DNA of 6,398 bases from assembly GCA_031282905.1 (NCBI GenBank), contig JAITCV010000105.1, positions 1 to 6,398 on the forward strand, in the 5' to 3' direction. The position numbers and the translations under genes are program-made. Below, one piece after another: positions 1 to 6,117 of the stretch; the stretch's first letter is position 1; each line of letters begins with the position of its first letter. Source of the DNA: Azoarcus sp. (GTDB taxonomy: Bacteria; Pseudomonadota; Gammaproteobacteria; Burkholderiales; Rhodocyclaceae). The notes under the pieces were generated by a model. That model had not been told where the DNA came from, ran no database searches, and saw nothing but the letters and a program-made list of their open reading frames with translations.

Positions 1-146
1 ATGACCGTTTCCATTTCCAGCAAAAAGCGTTCTCGCCGAGTTTGTTTCTTTTTCTGGTCAAACGCCAACGACGCAAAGCTTGCTTGCTTCATCTCCAACT
101 CCACATCACTTTATGGATAAGGCATTATACCACTACACGGCATTTG

Positions 147-284
147 TTCAGAGATTTCCTGGCGCGCCGCACGGACGCCAATGGCGAAGAGCATCTGGAA
201 GACATCGAAGCACGTTACCTGGTGGCCGCCGATGGCGCGGGAAGTGGTATCCGCAGGAAGTTCGCTGTCCCCGAGCATCTTGGT
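147..284 (+). pseudogene. Remnant of an FAD-dependent aromatic-ring monooxygenase
   Basis: About 46 codons in one frame read like the central part of a flavin monooxygenase of the phenol or 3-(3-hydroxyphenyl)propionate hydroxylase type (FAD_binding_3 family). An acidic loop (DANGEEHLEDI) is followed by IEARYLVAADGAGSGIRR, which matches the family's conserved 'ARYLVGADGxxSxVR' motif. In that motif the GD pair contacts the flavin; here the pair is A-D-G in the same place. Intact enzymes are 400-600 residues and begin with a GxGxxG FAD-binding motif. That motif is absent upstream, where the sequence is AT-rich and codes for nothing similar. Downstream the frame loses all family character near position 300 and stops at 437. 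I read it as a small leftover of a deleted or rearranged gene. The motif is convincing but short, and no function is expected. Confidence 0.5.
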
Positions 285-994
285 ACTGATTGGGGAGAAC
301 ACATTACGATTGCGGCAAAGCCAGATGAATCCACCGCCATTACGGCGCAGAGGTCCGAGCCGTCCGAGCCTCGTTCAAACCGTCCAAACTGGTGGCTATT
401 GTCGTTCCCGCGATGCTTTATACCGAATACCCCTTGAATCGACGCGCAATTGCTCTATCGTCATTCCATGGTGGAACCACACGCGGCAATCGACGAGCAC
501 GCGGGCGAGCGCCATGGAAAAACGCATCGCGTCACCCGATTCATCGTTGGGAGGCCAATCTCGCCGAGTTTGGACAACGCCGCGCCAAACTCGAACGCCA
601 GCAAGCCGAGCTCACCGCAGCCCAGGCGCTGGGGATGAAACTCGAAAGGCTGATGGTCCAGAGCGCCCGCAAGGCGGGCAGGATGGCGGTCGGTTCGGTT
701 CGGTTTTCAACGTCGACGTGGCCGACGCGTAGGTTTCCAGAGCGAGCGCGCAGCCATCCGCACACCGGAGGGGATGTCGATCCGGGTGTCGCCGATCGCT
801 TTCAGGTGCGAACTGATGCAGGCACGACAACCGGGCTGGGTGATGAGTTTGCCGCGCCACATGACGGGCTGCCGGCAAGGAACTGAAGATACAGGGGGGC
901 GGATTCGCCGCTTTCGAAAGTGCCGCCGCGTCGAATTTTTGGGTGCGCCATGTCGATCGCGCCGTGTTATCCTAGCCCAAGGGAGGCAGAAACG
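285..994. other. Gene-poor, apparently decayed stretch
   Basis: About 700 bases without a gene I can support. Several frames stay open because the DNA is GC-rich, but they mix arginine-, serine- and proline-rich strings typical of non-coding frames. Two short segments look more protein-like. On the + strand about 548-680, a helical charged segment contains AKLERQQAELTAAQ. On the - strand 707-862, a 51-codon frame contains GCRACISSHLKAIGDTRID. Neither has a ribosome binding site or a family I recognise. Minor structures are a GC hairpin at 665-679 without a T-run and three TCGGT copies at 690-704. The stretch probably holds overlapping gene remnants. Confidence 0.5.
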
Positions 995-1111
995 ATGAGT
1001 GATATGAGTAAGGATGTGCCCGCATTACTGATATTGGCTGATCGTTTGCGTTGGCAGAGCACTGCACTGCGCCCATATCCATACATCACAAAGGGAGTCA
1101 GTACATGGTAA
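995..1111 (+). CDS. Small ORF (38 aa) overlapping the phasin start
   Basis: This ATG is preceded by a strong Shine-Dalgarno sequence, AAGGGAGG at 979-986, with 8 bases of spacing. It encodes a 38-residue peptide that starts MSDMSKDVPALLILADRL and ends VSTW. The stop codon TAA (1109-1111) lies just inside the phasin gene, whose ATG is at 1105, so the two frames overlap by 7 bases in a stop-start arrangement. That arrangement would allow translational coupling. I recognise no family. It could be a leader peptide, a real small protein, or the surviving 5' end of a gene joined to the phasin promoter region. A candidate phasin promoter lies inside it, which argues that the phasin does not depend on it. 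The ribosome binding site is the only strong evidence for translation. Confidence 0.35.
   Translation: MSDMSKDVPALLILADRLRWQSTALRPYPYITKGVSTW
1051..1079 (+). promoter_or_regulatory. Candidate sigma-70 promoter for the phasin gene
   Basis: TTGGCA at 1051-1056 matches the -35 consensus TTGACA at five of six bases. Seventeen bases downstream lies CATATC at 1074-1079, a weak -10 matching three of six. Transcription would start near 1086, just ahead of the phasin ribosome binding site. The sequence lies inside the small 38-codon ORF. The -35 and spacing are good and the -10 is poor. A sequence-level guess. Confidence 0.3.
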
Positions 1112-1614
1112 CCAAATCATCACAAGTCAACGAGATTCAAAAGAAAGGGCTCGACGTAGCCAAGCAACTGGCCGAGCTCTCGATTGAGAATTCCAAGCGT
1201 GTCGTGGAAATCCAGGTCGCCACGGCGAAAGCCGTGTTCGAAGACGGCGTAAACAACGCCAAGGCGTTGAGCGGCGTCAAGGATCCTCAGCAAGCCTTGG
1301 AACTGCGCGCTCGCTACGCTCAGGAAACCGCTGAAAAAATGTTTGCCGCCGCGCGTGAAATCACCGAAGTCGCCGCGCAAGCCCAGGCTGAAGTGGGTAA
1401 GCTTGTCGGTGAGCAGCTCACCTTCAGTGGAAGCGAAATCCTTTTGGCCTTCCAGCAATTGTTCAAGGGGCTGCCTGTCGCCGACCAAAGCGTGTTGGGC
1501 GCGTTGCAAAGCACATTGAACAATGCCCAGTCCGCCGTGGAACAAATGACCCGCGCCTCGACCGAAGTCTTTCAGGCTCTTACGCAGTCCTCCACGGGCA
1601 AGGGTCGCAAATAA
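1105..1614 (+). CDS. Phasin family protein (PHA granule-associated)
   Basis: A 169-residue protein of the Phasin_2 family, within the usual size for betaproteobacterial phasins (about 160-200). Phasins coat polyhydroxyalkanoate granules in the cytoplasm, control granule size and number, and keep the hydrophobic polymer away from other proteins. Residues about 10-100 carry the family pattern. An amphipathic helix begins QKKGLDVAKQLAELSIENSK, followed by TAKAVFEDGVNNAKAL, a KDPQQALELRARYAQ segment, and a long alanine- and glutamate-rich helix ending near AEVGKL. The C-terminal part is also helical, with alanine and glutamine repeats, and ends in basic GKGRK. There is no signal peptide, membrane span or cysteine. 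The ATG start is set by AAGGGAG at 1091-1097 with 7 bases of spacing. It overlaps the stop of the 38-codon ORF and is followed by its own terminator, so it is probably monocistronic. Family assignment is secure. The gene symbol (phaP) is left open because these genomes often hold several phasins. Confidence 0.9.
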   Translation: MVTKSSQVNEIQKKGLDVAKQLAELSIENSKRVVEIQVATAKAVFEDGVNNAKALSGVKDPQQALELRARYAQETAEKMFAAAREITEVAAQAQAEVGKLVGEQLTFSGSEILLAFQQLFKGLPVADQSVLGALQSTLNNAQSAVEQMTRASTEVFQALTQSSTGKGRK

Positions 1615-1648
1615 AGATCAAGAGACATTTGCGATTAGTACCCGTATC

Positions 1649-1683
1649 ACAGTAACGGCGCCCATGTGCGCCGTTACTGTTTT
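1649..1683 (+). terminator. Rho-independent terminator of the phasin gene
   Basis: A perfect 13-bp stem pairs ACAGTAACGGCGC (1649-1661) with GCGCCGTTACTGT (1668-1680) across a 6-base loop CCATGT. A short run of T follows (1680-1683). It sits 35 bases after the phasin stop codon. The stem is long and stable, but the T-run is only four bases, so some read-through into the HSP90-family gene is possible. Confidence 0.85.
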
Positions 1684-1691
1684 GCAAAACA
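1678..1691. promoter_or_regulatory. 14-bp perfect palindrome before the HSP90-family gene
   Basis: TGTTTTGCAAAACA is its own reverse complement. It overlaps the last three stem bases and the T-run of the phasin terminator and ends 13 bases before the chosen HSP90 start codon (7 before the alternative ATG). Position and symmetry fit a binding site for a dimeric regulator. It may instead be a by-product of the T-run followed by GCAAAA. The symmetry is seen; a binding role is inference. Confidence 0.4.
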
Positions 1692-1704
1692 CGCCTGGAT
1701 GATC

Positions 1705-3549
1705 ATGCCCAGCTTATCGCCCGATACCGATACTGTCATTACTCCTTCCCTGCACCGCGCGGGGGTCGATCTTTCCGGCTTGATGTCGGTGCTCGGCAAA
1801 CATTTGTATTCCACGCCAATGGTGGCGATCCGCGAACTGGTGCAGAACGCCCATGATTCGATCACCCGACGCAGGCTGGAAGAACCAGGCTGGAGCGAGC
1901 CGGGACGGATCACGGTCATCCCCGACCGCGCGGCGCGCTCATTGCGCATCATCGACAATGGCGCGGGCCTCACCGAGCATGAAATCCACGCCTACCTCGC
2001 CACCGTGGGGGTCGGTTATACCCGCACATTGCGCGAAGGCAATGACGACGACGGCTTGATCGGCATGTTCGGGCTGGGTTTCCTGTCCGCCTTCGTGCTT
2101 GCCCAGCGGGTAAGCGTACGCACCACTTCTTACCAGACTCCGGCCCTCGGCCATCATTACTTGTCCACCAATGCCGAGCAGTACAGCACCGGCACGATTC
2201 CCGCGCGCCCGGTGGGCACCGAAGTGGAGCTCTTGCTGCACAAGGATTTCGAGGGACTCGCCAACGCCGCCGTATTGCGCGATGTGCTCGGCCGTTACTG
2301 CGCGCTGCTGCGCGCGCCGATTTTCATTGCCGAGGACAGCAAGCCAGTCAACCTCCAGGCTCCGCCCTGGCGCGACGAACCGGCGCCCGTTGCGCATCCC
2401 GCACAGCGGCACCGGGCAAAACTGGAATTCGCCACGCGCTTCGAACGCGATTTCGAACCGATCGCCACCATCGACCTCCTCCCCGAAGGCGGCAGCGACG
2501 CCGTGGGCCTGTTGTGGATACAGGATGGCGCGACCTATGGCACCAGTGATAACCGCAACCTGGCGGTATTCCTGCGCGGCATGCTGCTCGATGACGACGC
2601 CCGCGACCTGCTGCCGCCATGGGCGGGCTTCGTTGGCGGGGTGATCGAATCGAACCGGCTGACGCCCACCGCCAGCCGCGAAGATTTGCAACGCGACGAA
2701 ACCTATCGTGCGGTGCAGCATGCCTTGAGCGAAGCCTTGATCCAGGGCCTGGGCGACATCGCGCGTCAGCAGCCGGAAGCCTGGCGGCGCATCCTCGCCC
2801 GCCACAATGAGGCCCTGCTCGGCGCTTCACTGTGCGATGAACGCTTGTTCGAACTGATGATGGAGCGGCTGCGCATCCCTTCGTCCCAAGGCGATCTCCA
2901 TCCGCAGGCGCTGGTGCACAAAGGCGCGATTCATGTGATGCCCGAGCGCGACAACGACTTCGAGAGCATGCTGTTTCGCAGCATCGGCGTGCCGGTCGCT
3001 TTCGGTTACTGCTATGCGGTGACGCCTTTCCTGCGCCGCTGGGTGGTCGCGCACGGCCTGCGCCTGATCGAACTCGGCACCGAACAGGGCAACCGCCAGT
3101 TGTTCGAGCCGGTCATCCTGCCCCCGGCGGACGTCGAATGGCTGACCCGGCACCTGGCCAATGGCGAACGCCCGGTCATCTCGCGTTTCTCCCCGGTGGA
3201 ATTACCGCTGATCGTGGTGCCCGACCGCGATGCCCAACTCAAGCGCCGCCTGGATGAAGACAACACCGACAAGCGTCTCTCCTTTGCCGCGCTCAGTCTC
3301 GCCCGCCAATTCACCGCGAAAATCGATTCCAGCCACACGACGCGGCTCTATATCAATACCGACAACCCGGCAATTCAGGCGCTGCTGCAAGCCCGTCAGG
3401 ATGGCGTGGCCCGGGTCGATCTGGCGGCGCGGCTGCTCAAGGCATTCAAGATCATCGGCAATTCCCGCCAACAGCAGGACAACGCCGGAGAACTCATCGA
3501 CGCATTACGCAATCTCGCCCAGGCGGTCGGCGATTTGCTGGCAACATGA
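1705..3549 (+). CDS. HSP90/HtpG-family ATPase chaperone, divergent paralogue
   Basis: A 614-residue HSP90-family protein, close in length to E. coli HtpG (624). HSP90s are cytoplasmic dimeric ATPases that remodel client proteins. The N-terminal GHKL ATPase domain (about 1-210) has RELVQNAHD (43-51) with catalytic E44 and Mg-binding N48, then IIDNGAG (82-88), then GLIGMFGLGF (117-126), and GTEV near 171. The middle domain (about 240-490) carries WAGFVGGVIESNRL followed by TASRED, where R325 matches the arginine that contacts the ATP gamma-phosphate. The C-terminal part keeps the HtpG-like LYINTDNPAIQALL (548-561), expected in the dimerisation domain. The lid between DNG and GLIG is about five residues shorter and has VGVGYTRT where HtpG has a KSGT-type motif. 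There is no MEEVD tail. It most resembles the 'HSP90 family protein' group distinct from housekeeping HtpG. Start: ATG 1705 is the most conservative choice. ATG 1699 and ATG 1666 (inside the terminator loop) are in frame, and none has a clear ribosome binding site. Confidence 0.88.
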   Translation: MPSLSPDTDTVITPSLHRAGVDLSGLMSVLGKHLYSTPMVAIRELVQNAHDSITRRRLEEPGWSEPGRITVIPDRAARSLRIIDNGAGLTEHEIHAYLATVGVGYTRTLREGNDDDGLIGMFGLGFLSAFVLAQRVSVRTTSYQTPALGHHYLSTNAEQYSTGTIPARPVGTEVELLLHKDFEGLANAAVLRDVLGRYCALLRAPIFIAEDSKPVNLQAPPWRDEPAPVAHPAQRHRAKLEFATRFERDFEPIATIDLLPEGGSDAVGLLWIQDGATYGTSDNRNLAVFLRGMLLDDDARDLLPPWAGFVGGVIESNRLTPTASREDLQRDETYRAVQHALSEALIQGLGDIARQQPEAWRRILARHNEALLGASLCDERLFELMMERLRIPSSQGDLHPQALVHKGAIHVMPERDNDFESMLFRSIGVPVAFGYCYAVTPFLRRWVVAHGLRLIELGTEQGNRQLFEPVILPPADVEWLTRHLANGERPVISRFSPVELPLIVVPDRDAQLKRRLDEDNTDKRLSFAALSLARQFTAKIDSSHTTRLYINTDNPAIQALLQARQDGVARVDLAARLLKAFKIIGNSRQQQDNAGELIDALRNLAQAVGDLLAT

Positions 3550-3671
3550 ATCGCACGTGTCTGTCGCCAGCAAAAGTATGGGTCGCCATACTGAAAAGTG
3601 GCGGCACGGAAAACAGAATCACGGCAGCAGAAGTTGGGTAACGGTATTTTTGAAACCTGGAGAAACCAAGC
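3550..3671 (+). other. HSP90-TPR intergenic spacer with a small hairpin
   Basis: The 122-base spacer holds a 7-bp perfect stem, AGTATGG (3575-3581) with CCATACT (3586-3592), around a GTCG loop. No T-run follows, so it is not a standard terminator. It could stabilise or process an mRNA spanning both genes. GTCGCCA occurs twice, at 3563 and 3582. I see no convincing promoter, so co-transcription from upstream is the simplest reading. The ribosome binding site for the next gene is GGAGA at 3659-3663, 8 bases before its ATG. Confidence 0.45.
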
Positions 3672-5972
3672 ATGGAAGTCTGGAAATGGGTCGATAGTCT
3701 CACCAATACGCTGAACGATGCTGGACAGGGCGCGAGTGCGCGAGTGCTGGATGATTTCACCACTCATATCAGCGACCAGGAGATCGCGCGCGCCGAGGCG
3801 CTATTGCCCGAAGCCAAGGCGCTGGCGAAAAGTCTGGAAAACCCATGGCTGGAAGTGTTCGTCGGCCATTGGGAAATGCGCTACCGCCTCGATGGCAAAC
3901 TGGAGGGAGAAAGCGCCCTGCCCGACATGGTGGCGCTATTCGAGCGCGCCCACCGCGCCGATGCCATCGACTGTCCTCAAGCGGTATGCGTCACCCAGGA
4001 TTTGTCCGACTGTTACGGCAACATCGACGGCGCGGGCTGGGCCGCCGAGCGGCGCGCGGTGGTCGAGGAAACACTGGCGCGCATCGATCCGAGCTGGAAC
4101 TGTTTTGTCTGCCTCACCGTCGAATATGCCGATACGCTGTATGACGAAGGTCGTTTCGAGGACGGACTGGACTGGCTGGATAAACAGGAAGCCAAACTGC
4201 ACGAAACCGGACACGACGAAATCGAGGCAAGCATCGAAATTTCCCGCGCCGAACACCTGATGGGGCTGGGCCGCGCCGCCGAAGCGCTGATCGTCCTCGA
4301 CGAACTGGCCGCCAAAGCCGAAAAACCGGAATGGGAAAAACCGCTCCAGGAACGATTGGTGCATCACGCGCTGGCGCTGGCGATGCTGGGGCGCAACGAA
4401 GACGCCTGGAACATGCTGCCTCCCTGGGAAGACACCGTGCCAGCCAATCAGGATCACTGGATCGCCGCCGCCGGCCTGCTGCTGGCCGCCGAACCGGAAC
4501 GCAATACCTGGCAGACGGGAAATCTTTTCCAAACCACGCTCGACCTTTATTCCCGCCACGGCGCGCATCGCCCGCTGATCGATAGCGCGCTGATCGTCGC
4601 CCGTCTGGCGCTTGCCCGTGGCGCGGTCTGGAATGCGCGGCGCATCCTCGCCCTCGCTCGTCGGCATCAAACCAGGCTCAAGGCCGATTGTGGCGCGGCG
4701 GCCAGGCTCGACGCGCTGGAAGCGGAGATCGACGCCACGACCAGCCCGCCGCTTCCCGTCGCGGCGGCGCGACTCATCGGCTGGCTGGAAGAGCAGCAAG
4801 ACCGCAACCCCGAACGCGAGGTTGACTGGCTGCTCACCGCGCACCGGGAATTACCGGATGACCAGGCGCTGCTCACCCTCACCGCGTCCGCCCTGCAAGC
4901 CTGCGGCGCGCACGAAGAAGCCGAGACATTGCTATGGGCCCATGTCGAGCGCCACCGCCACGCGGGCGATGAACCGCATTACGACGTCATCACAGGACTG
5001 CTCGGCCTCTGCCTGGATCGTGGTCACTACGACCGCATCGAACAGATCGCCAGTCACCACGACGCCGTCGACCCGGCTTTCGCCAATTGGTGCCGCGCCC
5101 GGCGCGCAGAACGGGAACAGGACTGGGAACAGGTCGTCACCCTGTGCGAAGCGGCAATCGCTCACGCGCCGGCGCAGCAAGACCTGCACAGACTGCTCGG
5201 CAACGCACTGGCCCGGCAAAAACGTTTCCCTCAAGCGGCCGCAACCTATTTACGCCTTGCCGAACTGCTGGAAAATCCCCACCCCGCCCTGTGGGATCAC
5301 ATGACCTGCGCCTGTGCCGCCGGTGACTGGGACGCGGTACGGGCAAGCGCCGCGCGCCTGGAAATCGAGCTCGAAAGCAACAGCGGGCCGATAGACGAAG
5401 ACTGGGGCTGGATCATCATCCGTTGCGAAGAAAACGGTGGAACCCAAGATTATTATGCCCGCCGCACCGGACCGGTCTCCGCCCGCATCCTGGAGAATGC
5501 CGGCCCGCGTCAGCCTCAACATGTCCTCGACGAAGTCGTTTTCGATGCCGGTTGGCTGGAACCCCCGCCCGAGGACGAAGAAGAACGCAAGAAATTCATC
5601 TACACCTACGGTTTGGTACACACGGCGAAATCCGGCGGTTACGGGCCAAGTTGGGTCGTGGAAGGCGTGCATCCCGGCAAGGAACGGCTGGAAACCCTGG
5701 TCAAGGCGCTGGAAGACCAAGACAATCAAGTCTGGATTTTCCGGGAAAACTACGACTTGACCGATCACGACGCGGACGATGACGCGCCTCCCCTGCCCGG
5801 CGTCCTGTTCTCCATCGCCGCGCCGCAGGATCGCCCTGCGCTCAGCCTGCACGAATTGCTGCGCGAGCATACCCGGGACTTTCCCCATGGCCTGTGCTGG
5901 CTGAATCTGGCCAAACATTGCGGCGCGGAAATCGCGAGCCACGAGGCCATCATCGAGCGTTACGACCTGTAA
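3672..5972 (+). CDS. Large TPR-repeat protein with an unassigned C-terminal domain
   Basis: A 766-residue, acidic, cytoplasmic-looking protein with no signal peptide or membrane span. Most of it is helix-turn-helix repeat of the tetratricopeptide type. The clearest units are about 145-178 (YADTLYDEGRFEDGLDWLDK), 187-216 (HLMGLGRAAEALIVLDEL), 398-425, 474-500 (EREQDWEQVVTLCEAAIAHA) and 503-536 (LLGNALARQKRFPQAAATYL). Less regular helical pairs fill 225-350. From about 575 to the end the repeats give way to a compact alpha/beta-looking region with WGWIIIRCEENGG, YYARRTGPVSARIL, VVFDAGWLEPPPEDEEE, SWVVEGVHPGKERLE and VWIFRENYDLTD, which I cannot assign. TPR arrays are protein-binding scaffolds. 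The gene lies 122 bases after the HSP90-family gene on the same strand, so a role as its partner, adaptor or client is plausible but inferred from position. The start is supported by GGAGA at 3659-3663. Confidence 0.8.
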   Translation: MEVWKWVDSLTNTLNDAGQGASARVLDDFTTHISDQEIARAEALLPEAKALAKSLENPWLEVFVGHWEMRYRLDGKLEGESALPDMVALFERAHRADAIDCPQAVCVTQDLSDCYGNIDGAGWAAERRAVVEETLARIDPSWNCFVCLTVEYADTLYDEGRFEDGLDWLDKQEAKLHETGHDEIEASIEISRAEHLMGLGRAAEALIVLDELAAKAEKPEWEKPLQERLVHHALALAMLGRNEDAWNMLPPWEDTVPANQDHWIAAAGLLLAAEPERNTWQTGNLFQTTLDLYSRHGAHRPLIDSALIVARLALARGAVWNARRILALARRHQTRLKADCGAAARLDALEAEIDATTSPPLPVAAARLIGWLEEQQDRNPEREVDWLLTAHRELPDDQALLTLTASALQACGAHEEAETLLWAHVERHRHAGDEPHYDVITGLLGLCLDRGHYDRIEQIASHHDAVDPAFANWCRARRAEREQDWEQVVTLCEAAIAHAPAQQDLHRLLGNALARQKRFPQAAATYLRLAELLENPHPALWDHMTCACAAGDWDAVRASAARLEIELESNSGPIDEDWGWIIIRCEENGGTQDYYARRTGPVSARILENAGPRQPQHVLDEVVFDAGWLEPPPEDEEERKKFIYTYGLVHTAKSGGYGPSWVVEGVHPGKERLETLVKALEDQDNQVWIFRENYDLTDHDADDDAPPLPGVLFSIAAPQDRPALSLHELLREHTRDFPHGLCWLNLAKHCGAEIASHEAIIERYDL

Positions 5973-5982
5973 GTACCTGGGG

Positions 5983-6058
5983 CAGGAAACAGAAGTCAGC
6001 AAACGGATTGAACAAGCAGCGGCTTTGCCGCCGGTAATTTGACTGTTGCTGTTTCCTG
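5983..6058. repeat. Large imperfect inverted repeat downstream of the TPR gene
   Basis: CAGGAAACAG (5983-5992) is the exact reverse complement of CTGTTTCCTG (6049-6058). Inside it, AGTCA (5994-5998) pairs with TGACT (6040-6044), and a small GC hairpin GCGGC-TTT-GCCGC sits at 6019-6031. Together they can fold into one branched stem-loop starting 10 bases after the TPR stop codon. It has no clean T-run, so it may be an inefficient or factor-dependent terminator, an mRNA-end stabiliser, or a small repeat element. The pairing is seen; the role is inferred. Confidence 0.5.
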
Positions 6059-6079
6059 TCTCCCGACATCTGCCCACGG

Positions 6080-6085
6080 TATAAT
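6080..6085 (+). promoter_or_regulatory. Candidate -10 box of the AAA-ATPase-like gene
   Basis: A perfect TATAAT lies 32 bases before the ATG at 6118 and would start transcription near 6092. No good -35 sits at 17 bases: 6057-6062 reads TGTCTC. TTGACT at 6039-6044 and TTGCTG at 6046-6051 are too far upstream. The -10 is perfect but the promoter as a whole is weakly supported. Confidence 0.4.
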
Positions 6086-6117
6086 TCCCGCATTGCACTC
6101 ACTTCGCGAGTCTCGCC

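Noticed and set aside
1..120. 39-codon frame starting at base 1 (MTVSISSKKRSRR...)
   Set aside because: The upstream context is missing, so no ribosome binding site can be judged, and the composition suggests nothing known.
665..704. GC hairpin (665-679) and three TCGGT copies (690-704)
   Set aside because: The hairpin lacks a T-run and ends no gene. The repeat is too short and too few to be an iteron array or origin.
392..886. Open + strand frame of 164 codons with a helical charged segment
   Set aside because: Most of it is arginine- and proline-rich out-of-frame-like sequence with no ribosome binding site. Only about 45 residues look protein-like.
1051..1104. Upstream TTG start that would add 18 residues to the phasin
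   Set aside because: The ATG at 1105 has a well-placed AAGGGAG site and begins at the usual family N-terminus. The added residues have no phasin character.
1659..1667. Heat-shock (sigma-32) -10-like sequence GCCCATGT before a chaperone gene
   Set aside because: It is the terminator loop, and no CTTGAA-type -35 lies at the right distance. Probably coincidence.
1666..1704. ATG at 1666 as the start of the HSP90-family gene
   Set aside because: It lies in the loop of the phasin terminator, has no ribosome binding site, and adds residues unlike the family N-terminus. It is kept only as an alternative.
1939..2805. Long minus-strand frame (288 codons) opposite the HSP90-family gene
   Set aside because: It mirrors a gene with clear family motifs, and long antisense frames are expected in GC-rich codon use.
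3936..4844. Long minus-strand frame (302 codons) opposite the TPR gene
   Set aside because: No family similarity and no ribosome binding site. The + strand frame has coherent TPR repeats.
5250..6098. Minus-strand frame (282 codons) opposite the TPR C-terminus
   Set aside because: It is antisense to an intact gene and its composition is that of a shadow frame.
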